NCBI GenBank assembly: GCA_020722405.1
Contig: DYKW01000024.1
Location: 1 to 15,375 of the forward strand
DNA length: 15,375 nt
Direction of reading: 5' to 3'
From: Anaerolinea thermophila
GTDB lineage: Bacteria > Chloroflexota > Anaerolineae > Anaerolineales > DRKV01
Part shown: positions 1 through 7,866 of the stretch, piece after piece
How positions within the stretch are numbered: position 1 is the stretch's first letter
Layout of the letters: each line of letters starts with the position of its first letter
Notes under the pieces: model-generated
Seen by the model: only the letters and a program-made list of their open reading frames with translations
Told to the model about the DNA's origin: nothing
The model's database searches: none
Position numbers and translations under genes: made by a program

Positions 1-95
1 CAGGCTTTGGAAGAAACCTTCGGGACGTTTCCCCTTCTTTTTGAGATGATACCTTTTTTGGGAAAACTGTCCTGTGAGGGACGGAAGGAGAGTTT

Positions 96-452
96 ATGCT
101 GGATAACTGGATTTTCATCGGTTTATTTCTGGCGCTGGCCTGGCTTTTCCCCGGTGCACCTATCCTGATTGCCCGTTTTCTCGCGCCACATCGTCCAGAT
201 GACATCAAGAACGATGTCTATGAATGTGGCGTAGAAACGGTAGGCGATACCTGGGTGCAGTTCAAGGTTCAGTACTACAACTTTGCGCTGACTTTTCTGA
301 TTTTTGACGTAGAAATGGCCTTTTTGTTCCCTTGGGCGGTGGCTTTCGATAAACTACCGCTTTTTGGCGTTTTCTCGGGCGCTTTCTTCGTCCTGATTCT
401 GTTTGCAGAATTGCTTGGCGCTTGGCGCAAGGGCGCGTTGGAATGGGCATAA
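96..452 (+). CDS. nuoA: NADH-quinone oxidoreductase subunit A
   Basis: NuoA is a small three-helix membrane subunit at the junction between the hydrophilic and membrane arms of Complex I, where its first loop lines the quinone site. The 118-residue length is normal. The loop motif YECGVE is at residues 42-47 with the family cysteine at C44, and the FDVEMAFLFPWA motif on the second helix carries the conserved acidic pair D71 and E73. Hydrophobic segments lie at about 5-27, 61-82 and 86-108. The ATG follows a GGAG ribosome site (AAGGAGAG about 6 nt upstream). It is followed directly by nuoH instead of nuoB, and a terminator-like hairpin overlaps its stop codon, so it may be partly uncoupled from the genes below. 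Only 95 bases are visible upstream, so whether it is first in its operon cannot be judged. Confidence 0.96.
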   Translation: MLDNWIFIGLFLALAWLFPGAPILIARFLAPHRPDDIKNDVYECGVETVGDTWVQFKVQYYNFALTFLIFDVEMAFLFPWAVAFDKLPLFGVFSGAFFVLILFAELLGAWRKGALEWA

Positions 453-480
453 AAGGCTGAATAAAAACATTCAGCCTTTT
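451..480 (+). terminator. Terminator-like hairpin between nuoA and nuoH
   Basis: A perfect 12-bp inverted repeat (AAAAGGCTGAAT, loop AAAAAC, ATTCAGCCTTTT) begins inside the nuoA TAA stop codon. The A-tract/T-tract shape is that of a bidirectional intrinsic terminator, but only four T residues end it, so termination may be partial. The next gene, nuoH, begins 46 nt later with a good ribosome site and no convincing promoter of its own. An attenuator or an mRNA processing/stability element inside the operon is as likely as a full stop. Confidence 0.75.
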
Positions 481-526
481 GATTGTACCTGTAGACGCAT
501 TTATCTCTACGTGAGGAGAAACTTCA

Positions 527-1741
527 ATGAATTTTCTTGCAGACCCAATCACTTTCATTATCGAGTGGTTGCGCAACTTGTTGATAGGCTGGGGCCTTTC
601 AGCCGGTTGGGTGACTTTCGTGATGAAGTTGCTGGGGGTAGCGGTTGTCGGCTCTTTTGGCCTGGTCTTGGTCATCTTCTTGATCTGGCTGGAGCGCAAG
701 GTGGCTGCCCGCTTCCAGCAACGTCTGGGACCAAACCGTGTTGGTCCGTGGGGTTTATTCCAAACTTTTGCCGATGTGATCAAAATCTTCACCAAGGAGC
801 ACATCACCCCCCGCGGGGTAGATGTCGTGGTTTATAACCTGGCGCCGCTAATTTCTGTGGGGGCGGTCATTTTGTTGTGGGCGGTGATTCCTTTTACCCC
901 CAATGCCATCGGTGCCGACTTGAATGTCGGGGTCTTGTATTTGGTGGCGGTGGGTGCCCTGGGGACCCTGGCTATTTTGATGGCTGGCTGGTCATCCAAC
1001 AACAAATACGCCTTGCTCGGCGCTTTCCGCACCGTGGCACAAATGGTTTCTTATGAAGTGCCGATGGTGCTGGCGCTGTTGATTCCGGTACTTCTTTCCG
1101 ACACCATGAGTGTGAACGGCATCGTCAAAGCACAATCCGTGATCTTCCTGGTCGTCTCCCCGTTGGCAGCGTTCCTGTTCTTTATCTCCTCGTTGGCGGA
1201 GATTGGGCGCACACCTTTTGATCTGCTGGAAGGTGAATCTGAAATTGTTGCCGGGTATCACATCGAATATTCGGGTCTGAAGTTCGGTATGTTTTTTGTG
1301 GGTGAGTTTTTGCACGCCTTTACCGTTTCGGCACTTTTCGCCATTCTCTTCCTGGGGGGCTGGCGCGGTTGGGGCGTGGAACAGTTCCCCATTCTCGGTT
1401 TTGTGTACTTCATGCTCAAAACCTTTGCGGTTTACTTTGTGGTGATGTGGTTTCGCACCACCCTGCCGCGTGTGCGCATTGATCAGATGTTGGATTTCAA
1501 CTGGAAATTACTCACCCCGGTTGGCTTGATTTTGTTGGTGGTTACGGCCATCCTCCAGAAAATTATTCTGGTGAGCGCGGTGCCGCTGTGGGTCGCCGTG
1601 ATTGTGCATTTGGCTACCAGCCTGCTGATTGGGTGGGCCACCGTGCAAATTATCAAGGCCCGGCAGGCGCGCCGGCCGCGTCGTCAACCGGTGGCACAAC
1701 CGCGTCCGGTTGCTCGTCCACCGGAAGCAACACAGGCCTGA
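527..1741 (+). CDS. nuoH: NADH-quinone oxidoreductase subunit H
   Basis: NuoH (ND1 homologue) forms much of the quinone chamber and the start of the proton path (E-channel) in Complex I. The signature ERKVAARFQQRLGPNRVGPWG is at about residues 56-76. The acidic loop with EIGRTPFDLLEGESEIVAGY, at about 225-244, corresponds to the conserved quinone-cavity loop, and LPRVRIDQMLDFNWK is at 313-327. At 404 residues it is longer than E. coli NuoH (about 325). After the usual last helix (about 328-348) comes one more hydrophobic stretch (about 352-376), then a tail at 378-404 with seven Arg and six Pro. The start is supported by GAGGAGA just upstream. The nuoI gene that often follows nuoH is absent; nuoJ starts 9 nt after the stop. 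Confidence 0.97.
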   Translation: MNFLADPITFIIEWLRNLLIGWGLSAGWVTFVMKLLGVAVVGSFGLVLVIFLIWLERKVAARFQQRLGPNRVGPWGLFQTFADVIKIFTKEHITPRGVDVVVYNLAPLISVGAVILLWAVIPFTPNAIGADLNVGVLYLVAVGALGTLAILMAGWSSNNKYALLGAFRTVAQMVSYEVPMVLALLIPVLLSDTMSVNGIVKAQSVIFLVVSPLAAFLFFISSLAEIGRTPFDLLEGESEIVAGYHIEYSGLKFGMFFVGEFLHAFTVSALFAILFLGGWRGWGVEQFPILGFVYFMLKTFAVYFVVMWFRTTLPRVRIDQMLDFNWKLLTPVGLILLVVTAILQKIILVSAVPLWVAVIVHLATSLLIGWATVQIIKARQARRPRRQPVAQPRPVARPPEATQA

Positions 1742-1750
1742 GGAGGAAAA

Positions 1751-2263
1751 ATGACGCTGGAACAAGTCCTCTTTCTCGTATTTGCTGTTGTTACGTTAGG
1801 CTCAGCCCTGATGGTGGTGACGGAACACAAAATGATCCGTGCTGCCCTGTGGCTGATTCTGGCGTTGTTTGGGGTAGCAGCGTTGTATGTGCTGCTTAAC
1901 GTCGGCTTCTTCGCGGTAATGCAAGTCGTGGTATACATTGGCGCTATTGCGATTCTGTTCATTTTCGCGGCTATGTTGACCCGGAAATCTATGGAAGACA
2001 TTGGTCCGCAGGTCAACTCCGGTTGGCCGGCAGCCGCCCTGATTGGCGCGCTGGTTTTTGTCTCCCTGGCGTGGATGTTCAGCCGCTGGTCATCTTTCGC
2101 CGTTCTACCGCCTGCTTTGGCAGATGACACCCCGGCCTTGCAGCAACTCGGTGTTGCACTGGTTTCGCCAGATGCCTACGTCATCCCCTTCGAAATCGCC
2201 TCCGTGCTGCTGGTTGCGGCCATGGTCGGTGCGTTGTATGCCGCCTGGGGCAAGAACGAATAG
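1751..2263 (+). CDS. nuoJ: NADH-quinone oxidoreductase subunit J
   Basis: NuoJ (ND6 homologue) is a five-helix membrane subunit next to NuoK and NuoA/H. Its third helix changes shape during turnover to connect the water path from the E-channel. The motif VMQVVVYIGAIAILFIFAAM at residues 56-75 contains the conserved tyrosine (Y62) and glycine of that helix, and the last helix has YVIPFEIASVLLVAAMVGAL. The length of 170 is normal. AGGAGG immediately upstream overlaps the nuoH stop region, pointing to translational coupling. nuoK begins 10 nt after the stop. Confidence 0.96.
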   Translation: MTLEQVLFLVFAVVTLGSALMVVTEHKMIRAALWLILALFGVAALYVLLNVGFFAVMQVVVYIGAIAILFIFAAMLTRKSMEDIGPQVNSGWPAAALIGALVFVSLAWMFSRWSSFAVLPPALADDTPALQQLGVALVSPDAYVIPFEIASVLLVAAMVGALYAAWGKNE

Positions 2264-2273
2264 GAGCGATGCC

Positions 2274-2582
2274 ATGATTCCACTTTCCTGGTACCTTATC
2301 CTGTCGGCAGCGCTGTTCAGCATTGGTTTGTATGGCGTGCTGGCGCGCAAGAACGCCATTGCCATCTTGATGGGTGTTGAACTGATGCTCAACGCCGTCA
2401 ACATTAACCTGGTGGCTTTTTGGCGCTATTTGGACCTCAAAACGGTGGCCGGACAGGCTTTTGCCCTGATGGTCTTCGCTGTGGCCGCGGCTGAAGTGGC
2501 CGTCGGTCTGGCGTTGATTATCAGCGTGTATCGCCGACGAAAGACGGTGGCCGCCGACGAATTAGACCTGATGAAATGGTAA
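2274..2582 (+). CDS. nuoK: NADH-quinone oxidoreductase subunit K
   Basis: NuoK (ND4L homologue) is a three-helix subunit carrying two buried glutamates on the central proton axis of Complex I. The start at ATG 2274 gives 102 residues, the family size, and is preceded by TAGGAG with about 7 nt spacing. The same frame is open far upstream into nuoJ, but that extension is not NuoK-like. Key residues are E36 in MGVELMLNAVN and E74 in AAAEVAVGLALI, equivalent to E36 and E72 of E. coli. The last 16 residues (RRRKTVAADELDLMKW) form a charged tail. nuoL follows 12 nt later. Confidence 0.95.
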   Translation: MIPLSWYLILSAALFSIGLYGVLARKNAIAILMGVELMLNAVNINLVAFWRYLDLKTVAGQAFALMVFAVAAAEVAVGLALIISVYRRRKTVAADELDLMKW

Positions 2583-2594
2583 TAAGGACACACA

Positions 2595-4766
2595 ATGGCA
2601 ACTGAAACCCTCATCTGGTTACTTCCGCTTTTCCCGCTGGTGTCCTTTGCGTTGATTGTATTGTTTACCAATCACAACAAGGCACTCAGCCATACCATTG
2701 CCGTAGGCTCGGCTGCGCTGTCCTTCCTGGGCAGCATGGTCGTTTTTTGGCGAGCCTTGCGTGTTGAACACTTCGCCGATTATCCCTTTACCTCGGTGAT
2801 CAACTGGATCCCGGTGGGAGGGGATACCTGGCTTCAAATTGGGGTGCGCATTGACCCACTCTCGACTGTTACCCTATTCTTTGTGGCTTGGACGGTGTTG
2901 ACGATTTTCCTGTATAGTGTGGGCTACCAAAACTACGGTCAGCCCCAGGGCGATCACGACCGCAAGGGCTTACCCCCGCATGGGGCAACCATCACCGATG
3001 AACACGGTCATACCCACGTTGTCCTCTCGGTGGAGCCGATGTACGCGCGCTTCTTCGCCTTCATCAGCCTGTTTGCCTTTGGGATGTACACCCTGGTGGT
3101 TTCCGATAACTTGCTCACCCTCTTTGTGGGCTGGGAAATCATGGGGTTGTGCTCTTACCTATTGATTGGTTTCTGGTTCGCGAAACCCTCGGCACGGGCT
3201 GCGGCGATCAAGGCCTTCATCACTACCCGCGTGGGCGATGTTTTCATGCTGCTTGGGCTGGCCTATGTTTATAAAATGGCTGGCTCCCTGCGTTACGAGG
3301 TCATCTTTGCCCCCGAAACGCTGCACATGATGGCCGAACACGCTTCCGGTTTCCTGGGACTTTCTGCGGCCGGCTTGATCGGCTTGCTATTTTTCATCGG
3401 CGCGGTCGGGAAATCGGCGCAATGGCCGCTGCACGTTTGGCTGCCGGACGCCATGGAAGGCCCGACCCCGGTTTCGGCCATGATTCATGCCGCCACCATG
3501 GTCTCGGCCGGCGTGTACATGACCATCCGCATTTTCCCCATCCTGGAAGCCAGTAAAGAAGCCGGTGACTTTACGATGCTGCTGATTTCTTTCATCGGCG
3601 CCTTTACGGCCTTGTTTGCGGCCACTATTGCTGTGGCGCAAAATGACATCAAGCGTGTGCTGGCTTACTCCACCATCTCGCAACTGGGGTACATGATGGC
3701 CGCTATCGGCATTGGCGCGTACGTGGCGGCCGTTTTCCACCTGGTGACACACGCCTTTTTCAAGGCGCTGCTGTTCCTCGGCTCCGGCTCCGTCATCCAC
3801 GGCATGGAGCATGGCGTCTTGCACACCGGCAACCATCACGTAGACCCGCAGGATATGTTCAACATGGGCGGCCTGAAGGACAAGATGCCCATCACTTTTT
3901 GGACTTTCCTTATTGGTGGCTTTGCCCTCTCTGGGTTCCCGCTGGTCACGGCCGGCTTCTGGTCGAAGGATGAAATTCTGGGGGATGCCTTTACCCATGG
4001 GCACTGGTGGGTCTTTAGTGTGTTGGCGCTGGCGGCCTTCCTGACTGCTTTCTACACCATGCGGCAGATTACGCTGACCTTTTTGGGGAAGCCGCGTACC
4101 AAAGAAGCCGAACACGCCCAGGAAACCCCCTGGACGATGACCGTCCCCCTGATGGCGCTGGCCTTTTTCGCGCTGACTTTTGGGTGGACGGGCATCCCCG
4201 AGCACTTCCTCGTTTTGGGTGGTCTGGTACCCAACTGGTTCCACCCGTGGGTGATCGGCACCCTCGGAGAACACGCCGAAGCCGCTGTCGAAGGCAGCGT
4301 GGTTCCTCTGCTGACCTCCCTGGTGGTGGCACTGGGCGGGCTGTATGTGGGTTGGTTGGTATACCGCAACGTGCCTGCAGGTGCCGAAGACCCGCTCAAG
4401 AAACCGTTGGGCGGCCTGCATTCTGTGTTGCAGAATAAATATTACTTCGATGAACTGTACGACAAAATTTTCATCAAGCCCTCTGTCTGGGTCTCCGAAG
4501 TTTTCACTTCAGCCTGGATGGACCGTGGGTTGATTGATGGTATTCTGCACACGCTGGCACGTTTTTCCGTCTTTCTGGGTGGCCTGTTCCGCTACGTCAT
4601 TGATGAACCGATTATCAATGGCTTTGGCGATTGGGTAGCGAATACCACCCGTAAATTGGGCGATAGGCTGCGCGTCATCCAAACCGGACGCGTGCAGCAG
4701 TATATGGTGGCAGCCCTGATCTTTGCGGCTGTCGTACTGGTGTACTTCGTCACGGCCATGCCGTAA
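2595..4766 (+). CDS. nuoL: NADH-quinone oxidoreductase subunit L, with extended lateral helix
   Basis: NuoL (ND5 homologue) is the distal antiporter-like proton-pumping subunit, whose C-terminal lateral helix runs back along the membrane arm. Channel residues are present: E181 (VGWEIMGLCSYLLIG), K273 (VGKSAQWPLHVWLPDAMEGP), K390 (THAFFKALLF) and K458-D459 (GFWSKDE), matching E144, K229, K342 and K399/D400 of E. coli. At 723 residues it is about 110 longer than E. coli NuoL. Two insertions stand out. A histidine-rich loop at about residues 115-147 lies before YARFFAF. In the lateral-helix region, residues 643-669 and 670-696 align with each other at a 27-residue offset (D643/D670, I647/I674, G649/G676, A655/A682, L661-G662/L688-G689, R666/R693), so that helix is roughly one repeat longer than normal. 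Start ATG with AAGGA upstream. Confidence 0.97.
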   Translation: MATETLIWLLPLFPLVSFALIVLFTNHNKALSHTIAVGSAALSFLGSMVVFWRALRVEHFADYPFTSVINWIPVGGDTWLQIGVRIDPLSTVTLFFVAWTVLTIFLYSVGYQNYGQPQGDHDRKGLPPHGATITDEHGHTHVVLSVEPMYARFFAFISLFAFGMYTLVVSDNLLTLFVGWEIMGLCSYLLIGFWFAKPSARAAAIKAFITTRVGDVFMLLGLAYVYKMAGSLRYEVIFAPETLHMMAEHASGFLGLSAAGLIGLLFFIGAVGKSAQWPLHVWLPDAMEGPTPVSAMIHAATMVSAGVYMTIRIFPILEASKEAGDFTMLLISFIGAFTALFAATIAVAQNDIKRVLAYSTISQLGYMMAAIGIGAYVAAVFHLVTHAFFKALLFLGSGSVIHGMEHGVLHTGNHHVDPQDMFNMGGLKDKMPITFWTFLIGGFALSGFPLVTAGFWSKDEILGDAFTHGHWWVFSVLALAAFLTAFYTMRQITLTFLGKPRTKEAEHAQETPWTMTVPLMALAFFALTFGWTGIPEHFLVLGGLVPNWFHPWVIGTLGEHAEAAVEGSVVPLLTSLVVALGGLYVGWLVYRNVPAGAEDPLKKPLGGLHSVLQNKYYFDELYDKIFIKPSVWVSEVFTSAWMDRGLIDGILHTLARFSVFLGGLFRYVIDEPIINGFGDWVANTTRKLGDRLRVIQTGRVQQYMVAALIFAAVVLVYFVTAMP

Positions 4767-4791
4767 GCATGGTTCGATAACAAACATCATT

Positions 4792-4795
4792 GGAG
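4792..4795 (+). promoter_or_regulatory. Ribosome binding site deciding the nuoM1 start
   Basis: GGAG lies 6 nt before ATG 4802. The frame can also be opened at TTG 4790, but that codon overlaps this GGAG and would add only four residues (MERT), so ATG 4802 is preferred. Confidence 0.8.
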
Positions 4796-4801
4796 CGAAC
4801 G

Positions 4802-6364
4802 ATGGACTTCATCGCTAATCATCTTCTCACGCTCATCCTCTTCTTGCCGGCGCTGGGTGCGCTGGTGATGTTCTTCCTGCCCTCGGAGCCGAAAGGCTTG
4901 CACCGCTGGGTGGCGTTCATTACCAGTTTGCTTACCCTGATTCTTTCGCTGGTGTTATGGATGCGTTTCGATCGTGGCGCGGCGGGCTTCCAGTTTCAAG
5001 AGCAGTATGCCTGGTACGATGCCATTCGGGCCTCCTTCCACGTTGGCGTGGATGGGCTGGGTTTGACCATGGTGCTGCTCACCTCCCTGCTGAGCGCACT
5101 GGCTATTCTGGCCTCCTTTAGTATCCAGGAAAAAGTAAAGGCCTACATGATGCTTTTCCTGTTCCTGGAAACGGGTCTGTTGGGCGTTTTCATGGCACTG
5201 GATATGCTGATTTTCTTCGTGTTCTACGAAGTCGGTTTGGTGCCCATGTTCTTCCTGATTCAGCAATGGGGCAGCCCGAAAGGGGAACGCGAACTTTGGG
5301 GCGGGAAGAAGGTCCCCTCTCGGGTGTACGCGTCCTTCAAATTCATGGTGTACACCATGGGGGCCTCGTTGGGCCTGCTGCTGGCCATCCAGTTGATGGG
5401 TGTTTCGATCGGAAGTTACGACATACCCAAACTTCTAAAACTATGGCCGATTTTGCAGCGTGCCAATAACATCCCGCTAGGCTTACCTTTCACAACCGTC
5501 AAGACGATTGCTTTCTGGGCAATGACGATTGCTTTTGCGCTCAAAGTGCCGGTGTGGCCTTTCCACACCTGGTTGCCGGATGCGCACTCCGAAGCACCGA
5601 CCCCCGGCTCGATGATTCTAGCCGGCGTCTTGCTGAAAATGGGTGCTTACGGTTTCCTGCGCTTTGTTTTGCCGTTGTATCCGGTGCAAGCAAAGCAATA
5701 TGCCGGTTGGCTGGCCTTCCTGGCGGTTATGGCGATTGTCTTTGGCGCTTTTGGAGCCTATGGACAGGATGATTTCAAACGTCTGGTGGCGTATTCGTCC
5801 ATCAATCACATGGGCTTTGTGGTGTTGGGCATTGCTGCCGCTGCCAAGGCCATTGGCACACTGGACGCGACCATCGCCCTGAATGGTGCGGTGTTGCAAA
5901 TGTTCAACCACGGGTTGAGCGCCGCCGGCATGTTCTTCCTGGTCGGGGTGCTTTACGAGCGTGCCCATACGCGTGATTTGAATGAATATGGCGGGTTGTT
6001 CCCGTTGATACCGGTGTATGGCGGTATCCTGGTTTTCACCTCGATGGCCTCTCTGGGGTTGCCGGGGTTGAACGGTTTTGTTTCTGAATTCCTGGTGGTG
6101 CGGGGCTCATGGCCGATCTTTACGGTCTATACCGCAATAGCGATGTTAGGCCTGCTCTTTACCGGTTCCTACATCCTGAAAGGAATCAAGAAAGTGTTGC
6201 ACGGCCCGCTAAATGAAAAATGGGCCGGCCATCTGACGGAAATCAACGCCCGTGAACTGCTGGTGATTACGCCGTTGATGGTACTCATGCTGCAATTGGG
6301 TGTCTGGCCTGCCTGGTTGTTGGATGTCATCAATCGCGCGATGTCCATGTTGTTCGGCGCGTAA
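4802..6364 (+). CDS. nuoM: NADH-quinone oxidoreductase subunit M, first copy
   Basis: NuoM (ND4 homologue) is an antiporter-like proton-pumping subunit of the Complex I membrane arm. This 520-residue copy keeps the full set of channel residues: E143 (FVFYEVGLVPMF), K248 (AFALKVPVWPFHTWLPDAH), K279 (MILAGVLLKMGAY) and E429 (LNGFVSEF), matching E144, K234, K265 and E407 of E. coli NuoM. About 14 hydrophobic segments are visible. A charged insert at about 157-172 (GSPKGERELWGGKKVP) lies between helices, as in many NuoM proteins. The start was chosen at the ATG with GGAG 6 nt upstream; a TTG four codons earlier is possible. It lies 35 nt after nuoL and 17 nt before a second, diverged nuoM, and by residue content it is the canonical copy of the pair. 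Confidence 0.95.
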   Translation: MDFIANHLLTLILFLPALGALVMFFLPSEPKGLHRWVAFITSLLTLILSLVLWMRFDRGAAGFQFQEQYAWYDAIRASFHVGVDGLGLTMVLLTSLLSALAILASFSIQEKVKAYMMLFLFLETGLLGVFMALDMLIFFVFYEVGLVPMFFLIQQWGSPKGERELWGGKKVPSRVYASFKFMVYTMGASLGLLLAIQLMGVSIGSYDIPKLLKLWPILQRANNIPLGLPFTTVKTIAFWAMTIAFALKVPVWPFHTWLPDAHSEAPTPGSMILAGVLLKMGAYGFLRFVLPLYPVQAKQYAGWLAFLAVMAIVFGAFGAYGQDDFKRLVAYSSINHMGFVVLGIAAAAKAIGTLDATIALNGAVLQMFNHGLSAAGMFFLVGVLYERAHTRDLNEYGGLFPLIPVYGGILVFTSMASLGLPGLNGFVSEFLVVRGSWPIFTVYTAIAMLGLLFTGSYILKGIKKVLHGPLNEKWAGHLTEINARELLVITPLMVLMLQLGVWPAWLLDVINRAMSMLFGA

Positions 6365-6381
6365 ACACTGCGAGGTGAGCG

Positions 6382-7866
6382 ATGCAATTTCCGATTTTGA
6401 GTGTAATCGTCTTCACGCCGCTGGTTACCGGGTTACTCTTGTTGTTGATCCCCGCGGATCGCAAGAATGAAACCCGTGTGGCGGCGTTAGCGGCTGGCCT
6501 GTTCACCTTCGCCCTTTCGGTGTGGGTGTACTTTTCCTATGATGCGGCTGTGGCCGGGTATCAATTCGTCGAGAAATATACCTGGCTGCCGGCACTTGGC
6601 ATTTCCTACCACGTCGGCGTGGATGGCATGAACACCCCGCTGGTGATGCTCACCGGGCTGGTGATGTTCACCGGGGTGCTCATCTCGTGGGGCATTGACG
6701 ACCGCCCGCGCGAATTCTTTGTCTTCCTCTTCATCCTGGCAACCGGCGTGTTTGGGGTCTTCGTCTCATTAGACCTCTTCATGCTGTTCTTCTTCTACGA
6801 AATCGCCGTATTCCCGATGTACTTGCTGATCTCTATCTGGGGTTGGAAGGAAACTCGGGAATATGCAGCCATGAAACTAACCTTGTACTTGTTTATTGGC
6901 TCGGTAGTCGCCCTGGTCGGCGCCCTGGCCATGTACTGGGTGTCTTACCAGAACACCGGCGTATTGACCTTCGACATGCTACAAATGGAACAGGCCGGTT
7001 TCTCCAAGGCCTTCCAGCAAACCTGGTTCTTGCCGGTCTTCTTGGGTTTTGCTGTTTTGGGCGGCATCTGGCCGTTCCACAACTGGTCGCCGGATGGGCA
7101 CGTGGCTGCGCCGACAGCGGTTTCCATGTTCCATGCTGGCGTGTTGATGAAGTTGGGTGCTTTCGCTGCTTTACGGGTGGGCATCATGTTGCTGCCTGAA
7201 GGCGCGAAATTTTACATGCCCTTTATCATCCTGCTGGCATTGGTCAACGTGGTGTACGGTGCCTTCATTGCCTCTATTCAGCAAGACTTCAAATACGTCA
7301 TCGGTTTTTCCTCGGTCTCGCACATGGGCCTGGTGACGATGGGCTTTGCCACCTTGTCGCACGATGGTATGGTCGGTGCTGGGGTGCAGATGTTCTCCCA
7401 TGGTGCGATGACGGCGCTCTTCTTTGCTGTTGTCGGCATGGTTTATGATCAGGCGCACACGCGTGCTATCCCTCGCTTAGGAGGCATCTCCAAAGTGATG
7501 ATTTGGCCTACTATCGCCTTCATTGTCGGTGGTCTGGTTTCGATGGGTATGCCTGGCTTTTCCGGCTTTGCAGCCGAATTCCCCATCTTTATGGGTGTGT
7601 GGCAAACGCACCCGTGGATTGCGGTGGTGGCCTCCATTTCCATCGTGGTGACGGCTTCGTACATCATCCGCATTATCCGCAGCGTGTTCTTTGGCGACTT
7701 GCCTGAAGAATTCGATGGGCACCTGCACGATGTGCGTGTGTTCGATAAAATCGCCCTGGGCGTGTTAACGCTGGTGCTGTTGGTGCTGGGGGCTTATCCG
7801 GCCGTTATGGTGCCAATGGTCGAAACGGGTGTCCAAAACATTATGCGCTTGCTGGGAGGTGCATAA
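6382..7866 (+). CDS. nuoM: NADH-quinone oxidoreductase subunit M, second copy, TM7 lysine replaced
   Basis: This is a second antiporter-like NuoM subunit, 494 residues, clearly diverged from its neighbour. Retained channel residues are E140 (FFFYEIAVFPMYLL), K257 (HAGVLMKLGAF) and E399 (FSGFAAEF). Aligning WPFHNWSPDGH (from W230) with WPFHTWLPDAH of the first copy puts L226 (FAVLGGIWPF) where the first copy has K248 and E. coli NuoM has K234. The conserved TM7 lysine is therefore absent, and the following AHSEAPTP motif reads GHVAAPTA. The gene starts at ATG after GAGGTGA, and its TAA abuts the GTG start of nuoN. In the operon it most likely supplies an extra antiporter module next to NuoM1, in line with the lengthened lateral helix of NuoL. 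Whether it pumps protons by the usual route is open. Confidence 0.94.
   Translation: MQFPILSVIVFTPLVTGLLLLLIPADRKNETRVAALAAGLFTFALSVWVYFSYDAAVAGYQFVEKYTWLPALGISYHVGVDGMNTPLVMLTGLVMFTGVLISWGIDDRPREFFVFLFILATGVFGVFVSLDLFMLFFFYEIAVFPMYLLISIWGWKETREYAAMKLTLYLFIGSVVALVGALAMYWVSYQNTGVLTFDMLQMEQAGFSKAFQQTWFLPVFLGFAVLGGIWPFHNWSPDGHVAAPTAVSMFHAGVLMKLGAFAALRVGIMLLPEGAKFYMPFIILLALVNVVYGAFIASIQQDFKYVIGFSSVSHMGLVTMGFATLSHDGMVGAGVQMFSHGAMTALFFAVVGMVYDQAHTRAIPRLGGISKVMIWPTIAFIVGGLVSMGMPGFSGFAAEFPIFMGVWQTHPWIAVVASISIVVTASYIIRIIRSVFFGDLPEEFDGHLHDVRVFDKIALGVLTLVLLVLGAYPAVMVPMVETGVQNIMRLLGGA

Noticed and set aside
41..69. Promoter for nuoA (TTGAGA followed by an A-rich -10)
   Set aside because: The -35 is fair, but no -10 close to consensus lies at 16-18 bp. 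Bases 1-95 contain no supported gene either; a frame open from base 1 continues into nuoA in the wrong frame.
477..506. Promoter for nuoH (TTTGAT, 17 bp, TTATCT)
   Set aside because: Both boxes are poor matches and the -35 overlaps the hairpin T-tract; not enough to call.
3387..4421. A 344-codon minus-strand open frame opposite nuoL
   Set aside because: It is antisense to strongly conserved nuoL codons, is rich in Gln, Arg, Gly and His as expected for a shadow frame, and has no recognisable domain or ribosome site.
4790..4801. TTG start for nuoM1
   Set aside because: TTG 4790 overlaps the GGAG that serves the ATG at 4802 and would add only four non-conserved residues.
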